Positions 23,973 through 35,500 of a stretch of DNA of 64,000 bases are shown here, one piece after another. The position numbers and the translations under genes are program-made. The stretch covers positions 43,684,907 to 43,748,906 of the forward strand of contig OY970820.1 in NCBI GenBank assembly GCA_963853835.1, written 5' to 3'. Position 1 is the stretch's first letter; every line of letters starts with the position of its first letter. The notes beneath the pieces were generated by a model. It had not been told where the DNA came from. It saw only the letters and a list, made by a program, of their open reading frames with translations, and did not search any database. This stretch comes from Calendula officinalis (lineage: Eukaryota > Streptophyta > Magnoliopsida > Asterales > Asteraceae).

Positions 23973-26900
23973 ATGTTGGTCCAACAAGATGATGATCTAA
24001 GTTTAACCCCAAATTCCAAACCCAAAAACCCTAAATCATCATCACCCCCAAAATCATTTCTTCCAAATCGATTTTCCCCATCAAAATCACTCGATTTCTC
24101 CACTTGGTTTTCCCAGAATCTCTACAAAATCGTCACAATCGTCACCCTCGTCGCCACCGTCTCCGCCGTATTCTTCCTCCGTAACACCGCCGACCCCGCC
24201 ACCTTCCTCTGCTTCCGATCAGAAATTAAACAAATTCAAACAATTAGTTTCCCCAAAATTAATTACGATTCGATCTTACCAATTACTGACACAACCACCC
24301 CTTATTCAAGATTCAGATCAGATCAATGGATTATTGTTTCGGTTTCCGATTATCCATCGAACTCGATCAAAAAGCTGTTACAGATTAAAGGTTGGCAAGT
24401 TCTTGCAATTGGTAATTCAAAAACTCCTGATGATTGGAGTCTCAAAGGTACAATCTTTTTATCACTCGAAGAACAAGCTAAATTAGGGTTTCGTGTTGTT
24501 GATTACTTGCCTTATGATTCATACATTAGAAAAGATGTTGGTTACTTGTTTGCTATTCAACATGGTGCTAAAAAAATATTCGATTTTGATGATAGAGGCG
24601 AAATAATTGATGATAACATTAGCAAGCATTTCGACATCGAATTGGTAGGTGAAAATGCTAAAAAAGATGTAATTTTGCAATATAATCACGATGACCCGAA
24701 TCGAACGGTTATAAACCCGTATATACATTTCGGCCAAAGATCGGTTTGGCCAAGGGGACTACCATTACAAAATGTGGGTGAAATTGAGCATGAAGAATAT
24801 TATAATGAAGTATATAGTGGGAATCAATATATTCAACAAGGGATTTCTAACGGATTACCCGATGTTGATTCGGTTTTTTACTTTACAAGAAAACAAAATC
24901 TTGAACCTTTTGATATCAAATTCGATCAACACGCACCAAAAGTTGCATTACCTCAAGGAATAATGGTACCCGTTAATTCTTTTAATACAATGTTTCATTA
25001 TTCATCTTTTTGGGGATTAATGCTTCCGGTTTCGGTTAGTTCAATGGCTTCCGATGTTTTAAGAGGTTATTTTGCACAACGTCTTTTATGGGAAATTGGC
25101 GGTTATGTTGTTGTTTATCCTCCAACCGTTCATAGGTATGATACAACTGAAGCATACCCATTCGCATTAGAAAAAGATCTTCATGTAAACGTGGGTAATT
25201 TGGTAAATTTCTTGGTTTCTTGGAAATCTGATAAACGTAGATTATTCGAAAAGATAGTTGATTTGAGTTATTCAATGGCTAAAGAAGGGTTTTGGAGTGA
25301 AAAAGATTTGAAATTTACGGTTGCATGGATTCAAGATTTGATTTCGGTTGGTTATTTGCAACCACGGTTAATGTCAGTTAAATCACATAGGTCAAAAAGT
25401 GTTGTGATTAATCATGGGGATCGAAAGGATTTTGTACCTCAAAAATTACCGTCTTTTTATCTTGGTGTTGAGGAAACAAATACGGTTAATTATGAGATTG
25501 GGAATTTGGTTAGGTGGAGAAAGAATTTTGGGAATGTTGTTCTTATAATGTTTTGTAATGGACCCGTTGAACGAACTGCTTTAGAATGGAGATTGCTTTA
25601 TGGAAGGATATTTAAATCGGTTATTATTTTGGCAGAAAATAAGAATCTTGAGCTTGTTGTTGAAGAAGGTCACTTTGATCATGTATACAAGTAAGTTATT
25701 AACACATAATTCATGCAAATTGTTAGTTGTTTTGATGGCAATCTTTATATTTAGCATATAATCCAAGGGTATTTTAGACATTTGTCAAATGGTTATGATT
25801 AGCTATATGTGATACTTCATCTTTTCCTACTTTGAACACTTTATTTATACAAATGATTAGTTTGTAAAATCTTAATCTTTATAAATGTTGAAGCTCATAA
25901 TATGTAAATTTATTGCATTAATAAGAGTAATATAATCCTTATGGCAGTCCAATTCACTAAGGGTATTTTAGACATTTGCCGTAGTCAAATCACACACTTA
26001 TTGTGGTATGAGTAGGTGTAATCTCATTTTAGAACAATAATTCTATTTATGGCTAACTGCAAATTTGTTGAAACTTCTCTTTCACATATTCAATTATCTT
26101 ACACCTATTATTATTATTATTTTACTTATATTACTTTATTTTATTTGTGTGGTAGGCAACTTCCAAAATTGTTCAATAGATTTGAAAATGCAGAAGGCTT
26201 TTTGTTTCTGCAAGACGATACAATTCTTAATTACTGGAATTTGGTTCAAGCCGACAAGACTAAGCTGTGGATAACAAACAAGGTTTGACTTTACACATTG
26301 ATTCTAGAAGTGTTTGACTTTAAGTTTAAGTCAAACGTCTAAAGTATCATTTACTACGACAAGGGCAAATAAGTAATTTTAGCTTGAAATTTTTAAAACT
26401 GATCCTTCTAAACTTTCCTATTATGGTATGATCATTCTATATTTCTATACTCTGTCCCCAAAAAAGAATTCTTGTAAAAATTGACCAAAAATGAACACTT
26501 CTCAACTTCCATGTGATACTATCGATTTGATCGTTTTACCCCTTATATCCAGACCTTTTTATGTTGACTTTTCCTATTTGTCCGAATTTATTTTTAAAAT
26601 TCTTTTTTATGTAGGTATCAAGATCTTGGACCACCGTTCCACACGATGGCAACAATGACTGGTATGGAAAACAAGCCGAAATGGTCAAACAAGTGGTCAA
26701 CTCAATGCCAGCTCATTTACAAGTCAACTACAAAGACAATACAAACTACCACGACTCGACCCTCTCAATTTGCACTTCAAACGTGTTCTACATTCCCCAA
26801 AGACTCGTGGTTGACTTCGTTGACTTGGTCAACCTTGTTGGAAATCTTGAAATCCATCAGAAAGTTGCTATACCCATGTTCTTTGTATCAATGGATTCAC

Positions 26901-27088
26901 CTCAGAATTTTGATTCGGTTTTTAGTAAAATGATTTTTAAACGAAAACCGGCTTTGAATATTACCACGAGTTTTTATTCTCCGCATGTGCCTGCAGTTTA
27001 CCCGTTGCGTGTTTCAAATGAGCAAGAATTTATAAAGCTTATTAGAGTAATGGCAGCTGGTGATCCTCTTTTACTGGACTTGGTTTGA
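23973..27088 (+). CDS. STL1: STELLO-type Golgi glycosyltransferase-like protein
   Basis: Three exons (23973-25690, 26156-26282, 26615-27088) give 772 residues in perfect phase, the normal size of STELLO1/2 (DUF288). These are type II Golgi membrane proteins that interact with cellulose synthases and control assembly and secretion of the complex; this is known from Arabidopsis. Visible: a proline/serine-rich cytosolic tail, one membrane helix (about residues 52-69, IVTIVTLVATVSAVFFL), a lumenal region with SDQWIIVSVSDYPS, FDFDDRGEIIDDN (about residue 203), and a C-terminal glycosyltransferase-like part with AEGFLFLQDDTILNYWNL and KTKLWITNK. A good candidate DxD-type element is LQDDT. The ATG at 23973 is the first in frame, in front of the tail typical of the family. 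Nothing suggests damage. It could be the STL1 or STL2 orthologue. Confidence 0.93.
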
Positions 27089-27233
27089 AGTTATAACTGT
27101 AACATTCTGCATTAGGTGTTGTACTTTTGGCTACATTTTTTGTACCTTTCTTTTTTATAGATTATTGTTGAATTGTGTAGAGATTTGTGTATTTTTATGT
27201 AGTGAAAATGTTGGGAAATGGAGTAATCAGGAG

Positions 27234-27642
27234 TAGGGGTTGGTGTGTTTCAGAAACCGACCCAAAACTAAACATGATGAATTTTTAAAACTGAAACCTT
27301 ACATGTATTTTTTGGGTTCATTTCGATTTAGTTTTTTTTTTTTTTTTTTGCCAAAATGATCATCGTTATCCGAAGACCGAAGAATCGAACCAAAACTGAT
27401 AGAACAAAAATCGAAAATGATGAATTTTCAAAACCGAAACCAAATCGATTACATGTTTTCGGTTTTGGTCTAATTCAGTTCAATTCAATTTTTTTTTAGA
27501 CCAAATGACTTATCCGAAGACCGAACGGAAACTGAAAATAATGAATTTTCAAAACAGAAACTAAAACGATTACATGTTTTCATATTCGGTTCAGTTTTAG
27601 TTTGTTTTCGGTTCGGTTTCTCAGCAGAAATGCTCACCTCTA
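27234..27642. mobile_element. hAT-type MITE downstream of STELLO
   Basis: Starts TAGGGGTTGGTGTG and ends GCTCACCTCTA. Flanks 27226-27233 (ATCAGGAG) and 27643-27650 (ATCAGTAG) match at seven of eight bases. The interior has a duplicated block with GATGAATTTTCAAAACCGAA and many CGGTT/AACCG motifs. It lies 145 bp after the STELLO stop codon and may provide 3' UTR or polyadenylation sequence. Confidence 0.82.
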
Positions 27643-27897
27643 ATCAGTAGTCAATAGTTTTAGAGTGAAATACATAAATAGTCCCTTTACTTTTCTCTAA
27701 TGTTCGATATTCATCCGTCGTCTATTAGTTTTGTTACTTAAAGCAAGATTATAGCATGTAACAGCCAAAAAAACACATATCCTTAGCAATAAACAAGCTT
27801 CATTATAGAATAATTGCTACAAATTCTGTAATTAAAGCTCACTTTTACCCATCAAAATCTAAAAAAAAATACAGTTTAAAAACATTACTTTGTGAAC

Positions 27898-30109
27898 CTA
27901 ATAGACCTCCATATCAGAAACTGATTCATTCAAAATTGCCTGAAGCTCTTTTACTCTTTGTCTTGACAATGCAATACAATCCTGCAACAATAACCGAAAA
28001 TAAATAAATAGATTAAAAAAGTCAACTCATGTTCGGTGGGTCAACCCAACCGAACCCATTTTGGCCCAAACTAAAAGTTGGTTAAATATTGTACCTGGAC
28101 CACAGATTCATAGGCAAGAACAGGACCACCTGGTTTATAAAGAGACACCAACTGACAAGATGAATCCAGTACAATTGTGATCATTGTTTCCATGATGGAT
28201 TCTTCCTCAGCCGTTGGATCAGCTAAGATGTAATTCTTGTGAAGTATGCAACTTAAACCAAATGGAATGTTTCTTAATTTAAGCTTCCTTTTTTCCTCAT
28301 TTACTGGTTTGTTTTTTGGTTTTTCTCCATTTTTCTCTTTTGAAATAACGACAATTCTTCCGTCATCGTTCAATGAGACCACCGGAATTTGCACTGCAAT
28401 ATCATATTAACTAATTAAAATAGTGTAAATAATTATAAAAGAAATGTTATATATAAATTCCCCAAATTAAAAAACAGTAAGTGAAATATAAGAATATCAA
28501 ACAACTTACAATGGGAGAAAGCAGCAGCTGCAGCAAGTAATGCAGCATCAAATAAAGCACCATCAGCATCCAAACAATATATATCCTGGAAACCAATATC
28601 ATATTATATTATATATCAATAATCAATATATTTAATCTTTACAAAATATTTAATAAAAAATAAGTCATATTTTGATTAAAAAATATCAAGAAATATAAGA
28701 TTTATATTATACCAAGTATGCCATCCAAGCAGCTTTGCCACTGACCAATGACAACTGTTTTAGATCAATCATCCCAGAACTGCAACAGACAAATTAAAAC
28801 AAAAATACAAAAATATATCTAAAAAATGTAACATTTTCTAATTTTTGCACGTGGAAAATAATACTCCGTATCAAATAGTGTACCTTAAAATAGTGTCAGA
28901 TAACTGCTTGGACACTACAGGTGCAGCCTCAGCGGGCCTACCAGGCCTAACAATAGGCGAACAAATTGCAGGCATGTGGAAATCTATGGCTGTTAAAAAA
29001 ATAAAAATAACCAAATACAAGACAGATAATATAATTAAAACAAAAAAGCAGACAAGATGATAGGTGTAAAGTCAATGTGGGTCAAACCTATGCAGCCTTC
29101 ATCTGGTGTTTCCTTTGCAGGTGTCATAACTTCCATTTTAATGGCAGCTAACATAGTCTGCAAGAACAACAACATTAGTAAATGTTTGGATAATCAGTTT
29201 ACAAAAAGAGTTACCTGATTTTAAGATGCTTTTATTCGCAATAAAATGTTTTTTTGCAGGTGTCATGACTTGTATTCACAATAATCAGTTTTTAATGTTT
29301 GGATAAATATATTATGCTTCTGATTACCTGATTATTTAGGGGTCTGATAGTTTCATATTAGTTACAAGCTAATATGAAACTATCAGACCCCTAAATATCA
29401 AAGTCCAAAAATAAAAGTTAACTTATCGGCTTATCGCCCCTTTTTAACCTAATTTTCTTAGACCATTTTACTCCCAGCCCAACAGAGAATCACCCTTTAT
29501 CACAAAAATGTCTGTTTTGGTCATTTTATATAATAAGTTCTTAAATAATAAGTTCTTAAATAATGTTATTTTTTACAGCATACAAACAACTATGATCAGA
29601 TTGTTACAACTTGAAACAGCAAAAACACATCCAAATACCATATCCTGCAACTCATTTTACTACTATTTGATCTCAATTATTCAAAAATCTCATAATCAGT
29701 AATGCACTAATGCCTCATCTTTTAGTTAATTTATATGTGTATAATGATAAACATAAGAAGATTCATAAGTAAGAGAATTTACAGTGCAGCCTATCTTAGC
29801 TAGTGCTGATCCATCTGCAGATGCCACAGCCCCTAAATTACACGAAATAAAATCAAAGTATCAACGCATAATTCAGCAAATAAAAATATATACTGTTACA
29901 CATAAATTGAACAAAAAACATCACAAATTAAAACAATTTAAACTACCTAACGCCAATGATGTTTCTCTAGCTTTACCAAGTGGTCTAGCATCAGGCCGTA
30001 CGGATTCAAGCAAATGCCGCTCATGAAATCGTAGAGGAAACAGTTTTCTGAAAGCATCAACCTCAATCTCTGATGACAAATCAGTCGCACCATTCGCAGA
30101 ACCCCCCAT
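27898..30109 (-). CDS. RRP43: Exosome core subunit RRP43 (EXOSC8-like)
   Basis: Eight exons in exact phase: 30109-29947, 29832-29783, 29157-29088, 28989-28884, 28779-28713, 28585-28510, 28393-28095 and 27981-27898, giving 304 residues. RRP43 is one of six RNase PH-like ring subunits of the RNA exosome, which degrades and trims RNA 3' ends in nucleus and cytoplasm; in plants most ring subunits are structural. Seen: the start MGGSANGATDLSSEIEVDAF, then LFPLRFHERHLLES, RPDARPLGKARETSLALG, ASADGSALAKIGCTTMLAAI, FHMPAICSPIV, DIYCLDADGALFDAALLAA, LRNIPFGLSCIL and LADPTAEEES. Family length is about 300. A perfect 28-bp hairpin lies in intron 2. The protein appears complete. Its promoter (30110-30538) ends at a Stowaway MITE. 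Confidence 0.93.
29334..29396. repeat. Perfect 28-bp inverted repeat in RRP43 intron 2
   Basis: Arms 29334-29361 and 29369-29396 (ATTTAGGGGTCTGATAG...) are exactly complementary, separated by a 7-base loop TTACAAG. The surrounding intron also contains MITE-like text (AATGTTTGGATAATCAG). In the pre-mRNA it would form a long hairpin, a possible small-RNA substrate. Most likely it is a small foldback element. Confidence 0.85.
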
Positions 30110-30538
30110 TTTCCTCTATTTATGATTGAAAACCGTACAAAAAAGTACAAAACTGTCAGTTAATTCGTATATGCGCTAATGAACTTACGTGTATTGCAAT
30201 CCTAGAAACAAAATTAGGAGAAATCAAAAGAATAGATTGAGGTACAAAAAAACGTGCAGATGATTCAAGGAAACACGAAGAGGTTCATAGATATACGGAA
30301 TATGTATTTACAACAAAAAGTGGTGAAATCAAACCTAGAACAATCAATCTGTGGACACAGAACAGAGCTGCTAAACGGGAAAGTGCTGAAAATCACAGTC
30401 GAATGCGGTACGTAAATGGCAGAAAGAAGAAAACGAGTGTTTAAAATAGGGTGGGTTCTCGGAATGGCCCAACAAGTATATCGGGTCGGGTTGTGTGTTG
30501 ACTTATTTTTTGTCGACTTTTCCATGTTTTGCGATCTA

Positions 30539-30852
30539 CTTCCTCCGTATCAGAATAAGTAAATGTTCAATTTTTTTAGGCAAAATAAGATAATAAGAGA
30601 TTAGTGAAATTAAATTGGATGATTAGAATGGATGGCGATCCACACTTTTTACTATTTTGTTGCTTTTAAAGGAAGATGACAAAAATGAATGAGGCTCACA
30701 CCTTTAATGATGTTTAAGAATGTATAAAGTAAGGGTAAAAGAGTAATTTTAAATATAAAAACTTACCAAATAAGGTAAATTATTAAAGTGATTCACTTAT
30801 TTTGACACACCCTAAAAAGAAAAGTGATTCACTTATTATGATACGGAGGAAG
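30539..30852. mobile_element. Stowaway MITE, 314 bp
   Basis: Inverted ends CTTCCTCCGTATCA with flanking TA on both sides (30537-30538, 30853-30854), as for Tc1/mariner-related Stowaway elements. The ends continue as (G/T)AATAAGT. Non-coding. It lies about 430 bp upstream of the RRP43 start codon. Confidence 0.9.
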
Positions 30853-30854
30853 TA

Positions 30855-32581
30855 TATGATTTTGAAAACGGGACTGACACCGAAATGTCCACTCTTTCGG
30901 TTACTCAAATGTTCAATAGGTTCACTATAAAATGAGATACTAAAAATAATAATAAGACTCATTTTATATTTTAGTCAGGGTTTTGATAATAATAAATTTG
31001 TCATAAGACATGTTTTATAAATATGTACATTAATTAATAGTAAACTTTTTAACTTTAGAATTACTCATTTATATAATTTTTTATGCACTTAAAGACAATC
31101 CTTAAAACTGTCATTATCAAAATTCTTCAATTAATAATATAAAATAATTTGTAGTGAAGAAAATTATACATTAAAGAGGATAATGCTCAACCTATAACCG
31201 TTAAAGTGCTACATCATTCCTTCTTGTTAATACACTTAATTGTTATCATACACAAATAGTTTTGCACTTCTGCATATATAATTTCCATTTCAAAGTGATT
31301 AAAGTGTTGGAAGGACTTATTAATTTATTTAAGTTTAATAAATTCATGTTAGGTGTTTGGAAGACTTTAAGAACTTATAATTATTAGTTTATTTACATCC
31401 TCTTAATGAAGAAAAAAAGAGAGGAGGAAAGTGATTTATTAGAGTTTATCTCTTCAAAATATTTATTATCTTGAACAAATCTCTTTAGGTTAGGTGATGT
31501 AAGCTTCCATCTACAGTTTTTCAGCTTTTTTCGAGCTTTAAAAAGCTTTAATTATTGTTTATCCGTTTAGGTTTTCTTCATTTATTGTTCCATTTCATCC
31601 GTACGGTGTGAATTCTGGCTTCTGTTATATTTTTTTAGAAAAATAATTTTAGCAATGTTTTTCAAGTGTATCTAACTTTATTTTTCTATTCTTTTCTTTA
31701 CAACCTATTTTATACAATATATTTTTAAGGGTTTTGATGATGAAGGGCTGGAAATAATCTTCCTTTTGAAAACTAATAATTAATTAAATTAACTCATGTT
31801 TGTATTTAATAGTCAAATTTTCTTCCATATTTATAAAAATATTAAATTACTTATACAAAGTATAATTAATTCAATTAACAATCTTCTTTTCTCAAATGCA
31901 AGAAACTAATAATTTTAGACATAACCTAAATTAACTGGATTCAACTAAGCTCTCCTTCAGAAAACAACCGATTTTAAATATTGTTATCTTTTATTAATGA
32001 TAATGAAAATCAAGTACGTAGCTTATTTGACTTCATTCTCGTTTCCCGCGACAATCGGAATATCCAAATTAACGGAAACAATTAGCGATCAACAAATGTC
32101 AATTGAAAGGAATGAAGAGGGAAATCGAAACGAAAAAATAGCATGGCCATCCCTTAATTTCAACAATATTCTCTCCCACCCTTCTTCAGATCTTCAATTC
32201 TCTAAAATGCAATTACTTTATGCCTTCAGTTTCTCTCCAATAATTGTTAAAGGGATCAAACCCTAGGTATGTAGTTTCTCATTCGAGCCTTTTGGGCCCT
32301 TATTTGATCTTTTGATTATGTATGGTTAAAATAATCAGATTAAGAAGGCGATGCTTTAAATGTTAAATTATCTGATTATGTTTCTGTTCTGATAATTACT
32401 TTGAAAACGTAAATCCAAACATTATTTTTGCAACAAAAAAACTGGTTGTAGTTAATTTATTTATTATTAAGTGTTTAATGATGTTTGTTCTAACCTATGC
32501 TTGCTTTCATTAGATTGTGTTATTGTTTAGATATAAAGTTGGAAAATTTGGATGATATCTTCCTCCATCATAAAATAAAGA
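30855..32581. promoter_or_regulatory. Villin upstream region and probable 5' UTR intron
   Basis: AT-rich. A small ORF at 31997-32266 has no recognisable domain. The stretch CAAACCCTAG|GTATGTAG near 32265 could be a 5' UTR exon end, with the acceptor before the ATG at 32582. MITE-like text (AATCAGATTA, TAAATCCAAACATT) occupies 32290-32450. These are inferences only. Confidence 0.35.
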
Positions 32582-35500
32582 ATGGCTACTGCAAAAGCAC
32601 TTGAACCTGCATTTCAAGGAGTTGGTTCGAGACCGTATCCTTACCCAATTTATTATCATTATATTAATTAATTATCAAGTGTTATCTTTTTTGTAATATT
32701 GTCGATTCGTCATTGTTTTCATTTGCATTTGTTGTTATTTTGTTCCCTTAACACGTTATAGAGGGATTGAAATATGGAGAATTGAAAACTTTCAACCGGT
32801 ACCATTACCAAAATCTGATTATGGGAAATTCTATACTGGTGATTCATACGTTGTCTTGCAGGTGTTTATCATATTTTATTATTTTTTTGTTATGTAAAAT
32901 TATTAAAATATGATAATTTAAATGTTATCGGTTTGTTTATTTGCAGACTTCTGGTAGTAGGGCAGGTCCGGGTATTTTCACATATGACATACACTTTTGG
33001 CTGGGAAAAGAGACTACACAGGTAATTAAATTAAATATATATAAAATAAAATACTTTATGCATATTTATATCTAATTATTAATTTGTTGATTTTAACTAA
33101 ATGTTTTTAATTTATGATTAAATTAAATTAGGATGAATCTGGAACAGCAGCAATAAAAACAGTTGAACTTGATGCCATTCTGGGTGGGCGTGCAGTGCAA
33201 CATCGGGAATTACAAACTTTTGAATCTGATAAATTTTTAGCATATTTCAAACCGTGTATTATACCACTTGAAGGTGGTATTAGATCTGGATTCAAAACAC
33301 CTGAAGAAGAAGAATTTGTAATAAGATTATATACATGCAAAGGAAAACGTGTTGTGCATGTTAAACAGGTTTTTTTTACATATTTTTAAATATATTTAAT
33401 AAATTTTAAGTCCAGTTGGGTCATTAAAAGATGGTTTTGTGTCTCAGTTGGATCATTAAAATGTGTTTTTTTTACAAAAGAATTATTGTTTCCAAAATGA
33501 TGTTTTATATATATAAATGTTAAATTTATATATATTAACGTAAATGATTTAAAAAGTTTTATTTTTAATTGTATGATTATATGATGTTAACTTTTGTGTT
33601 TTTAAAAAAAATTAGGTCCAGTTTTCTCGATCTGTACTGAATCATGATGACGTGTTTATCTTGGATACTAAAGATAAAATCTTTCAATTTAATGGTGCAA
33701 ATTCAAATATTCAAGAAAGAGCTAAAGCATTGGAAGTTATTCAGTTTTTGAAGGATAAGTATCATCATGGAACGTGTAATCATGCAATCGTTGGTACGTT
33801 TATATCGTGATTATATATATTTATAAAAAAAAATAAACTTTTTTTAATTTTTTTTAATAAAGATGATGGAAAACTACAAGCGGAAGGTGATTCGGGTGAA
33901 TTTTGGGTGATTTTTGGTGGGTTTGCTCCTATTGGCAAAAAAGTCATGACTGATGATGATGTTGTTCCAGCTAGGACTCAAGGAAAACTTTATAGGTATA
34001 AATCTCTGTTTATTTTGCTTAATAGATTATTTTTTCAAATAAATATTCTTTTAAAAATTAATTTAATACTTAAATACTAAAAATCATATGTGTTGACCCA
34101 TTTTTCCACCTCTTCCCCTGTGCTAACTTGACATATGCTTTGTAGGCGAACTTCCTTTTGCAAATACTCCATAATAATTATTTACTTCATTTTATTTTAT
34201 TATTATTGTTATTGTTATTATATTTGCAGCATTACTGAAGGCAAAGTTGGAGACCAAATAGAAGATTATTCAAAATCATCATTTGAAAATGACAAATGTT
34301 ACATGTTGGATTGTGGTCTTGAGGTTTTTGTTTGGGTTGGTAGAGCAACACAAGTGGATGATAGAAAAGCTGCTACACATGCTGCCGAGGTATTAAATAA
34401 TTAAAAAATAATATAAAAATTGCCAAAAAAGAAACTTTTTGGTACTCAATATTGTGGAATTTGAGATTTCTCGTTGACTTTTTTTGGCAAATTTTCCGAA
34501 AACAATTTGTTTTTAAATCTTTATTTTTTTATAAGTTACTGATTTTTCGATTAACCATTTATAGGAATTTGTCGCTAGTAATAATAGGCCAAAATCCACC
34601 CTTGTAACCCGTTTAATTCAAGGTTATGAGACCCATGAATTCAAGTCAAACTTTGACTCCTGGCCATCATCAATTGCACCTGCAGCTGAAAACAGAGGAA
34701 AAGTTATTGAAAACAGAGGAAAAGTATCAGGTAATATTTTATACGACCCGTTTACTTATAAACGGGTCGATTTGGGTTGTATCCCAGCTCAAATCCTCAA
34801 ACTGGTCAACCCAACCCGTATAAAAACCGACTCGTTTGACCCAACCCGTATATAAAAATGACCCGAAACTCAATTTTGGTGTTCTTTTTATATTGTAGCT
34901 CTACTGAAGCAACAACAAGTTGGAGGGCAAAAAGGGAAAGAAAAAAATGTTGCCCCTCCTGAGGAAATTGTTCCCCCTTTGCTTGAAGAAAAAGGAAAAC
35001 TTCAGGTTTTAATAACTAATTTATTCCTATATTCGTTAATTTTAATATTTTTTATTTATATTTAAAAAGTTTAAACATATTTTGGGATTTTAGGTATGGT
35101 TTATTGATGGTGGTGCAAAAAAGCCAGTTGCTGCTGCTGATGTTGGTAAATTTTACACTGGAGATTGTTATATTGTTCTTTACAGTGTTGGAAAAGATTT
35201 TTATCTTTGCTACTGGATTGGAAAAGAGAGCACTGAGGTAAATAAAAAAAAATAAAAAATATTTTTTTTAAGGATAAAAAGATTAACTGGTTGTTTTTTA
35301 TTCCATTTGTATTAACAGGAGGATCAAAATACGGCTAATAAGTTAACTAGTTCAATGTTCAACCAAATCAAGGGGAGAACTGTTCAGGTACTATATCATC
35401 ACTTTTTTCCATTTTCTATTAATACTTAATTCCTTGTTTATTATTATAATAATAAAATAATGAATAAATACACATGGTAATGTTTTCTCTAGGGCCGTAT

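Noticed and set aside
31997..32266. 89-codon frame upstream of villin
   Set aside because: No domain or start context; more likely 5' flank or UTR.
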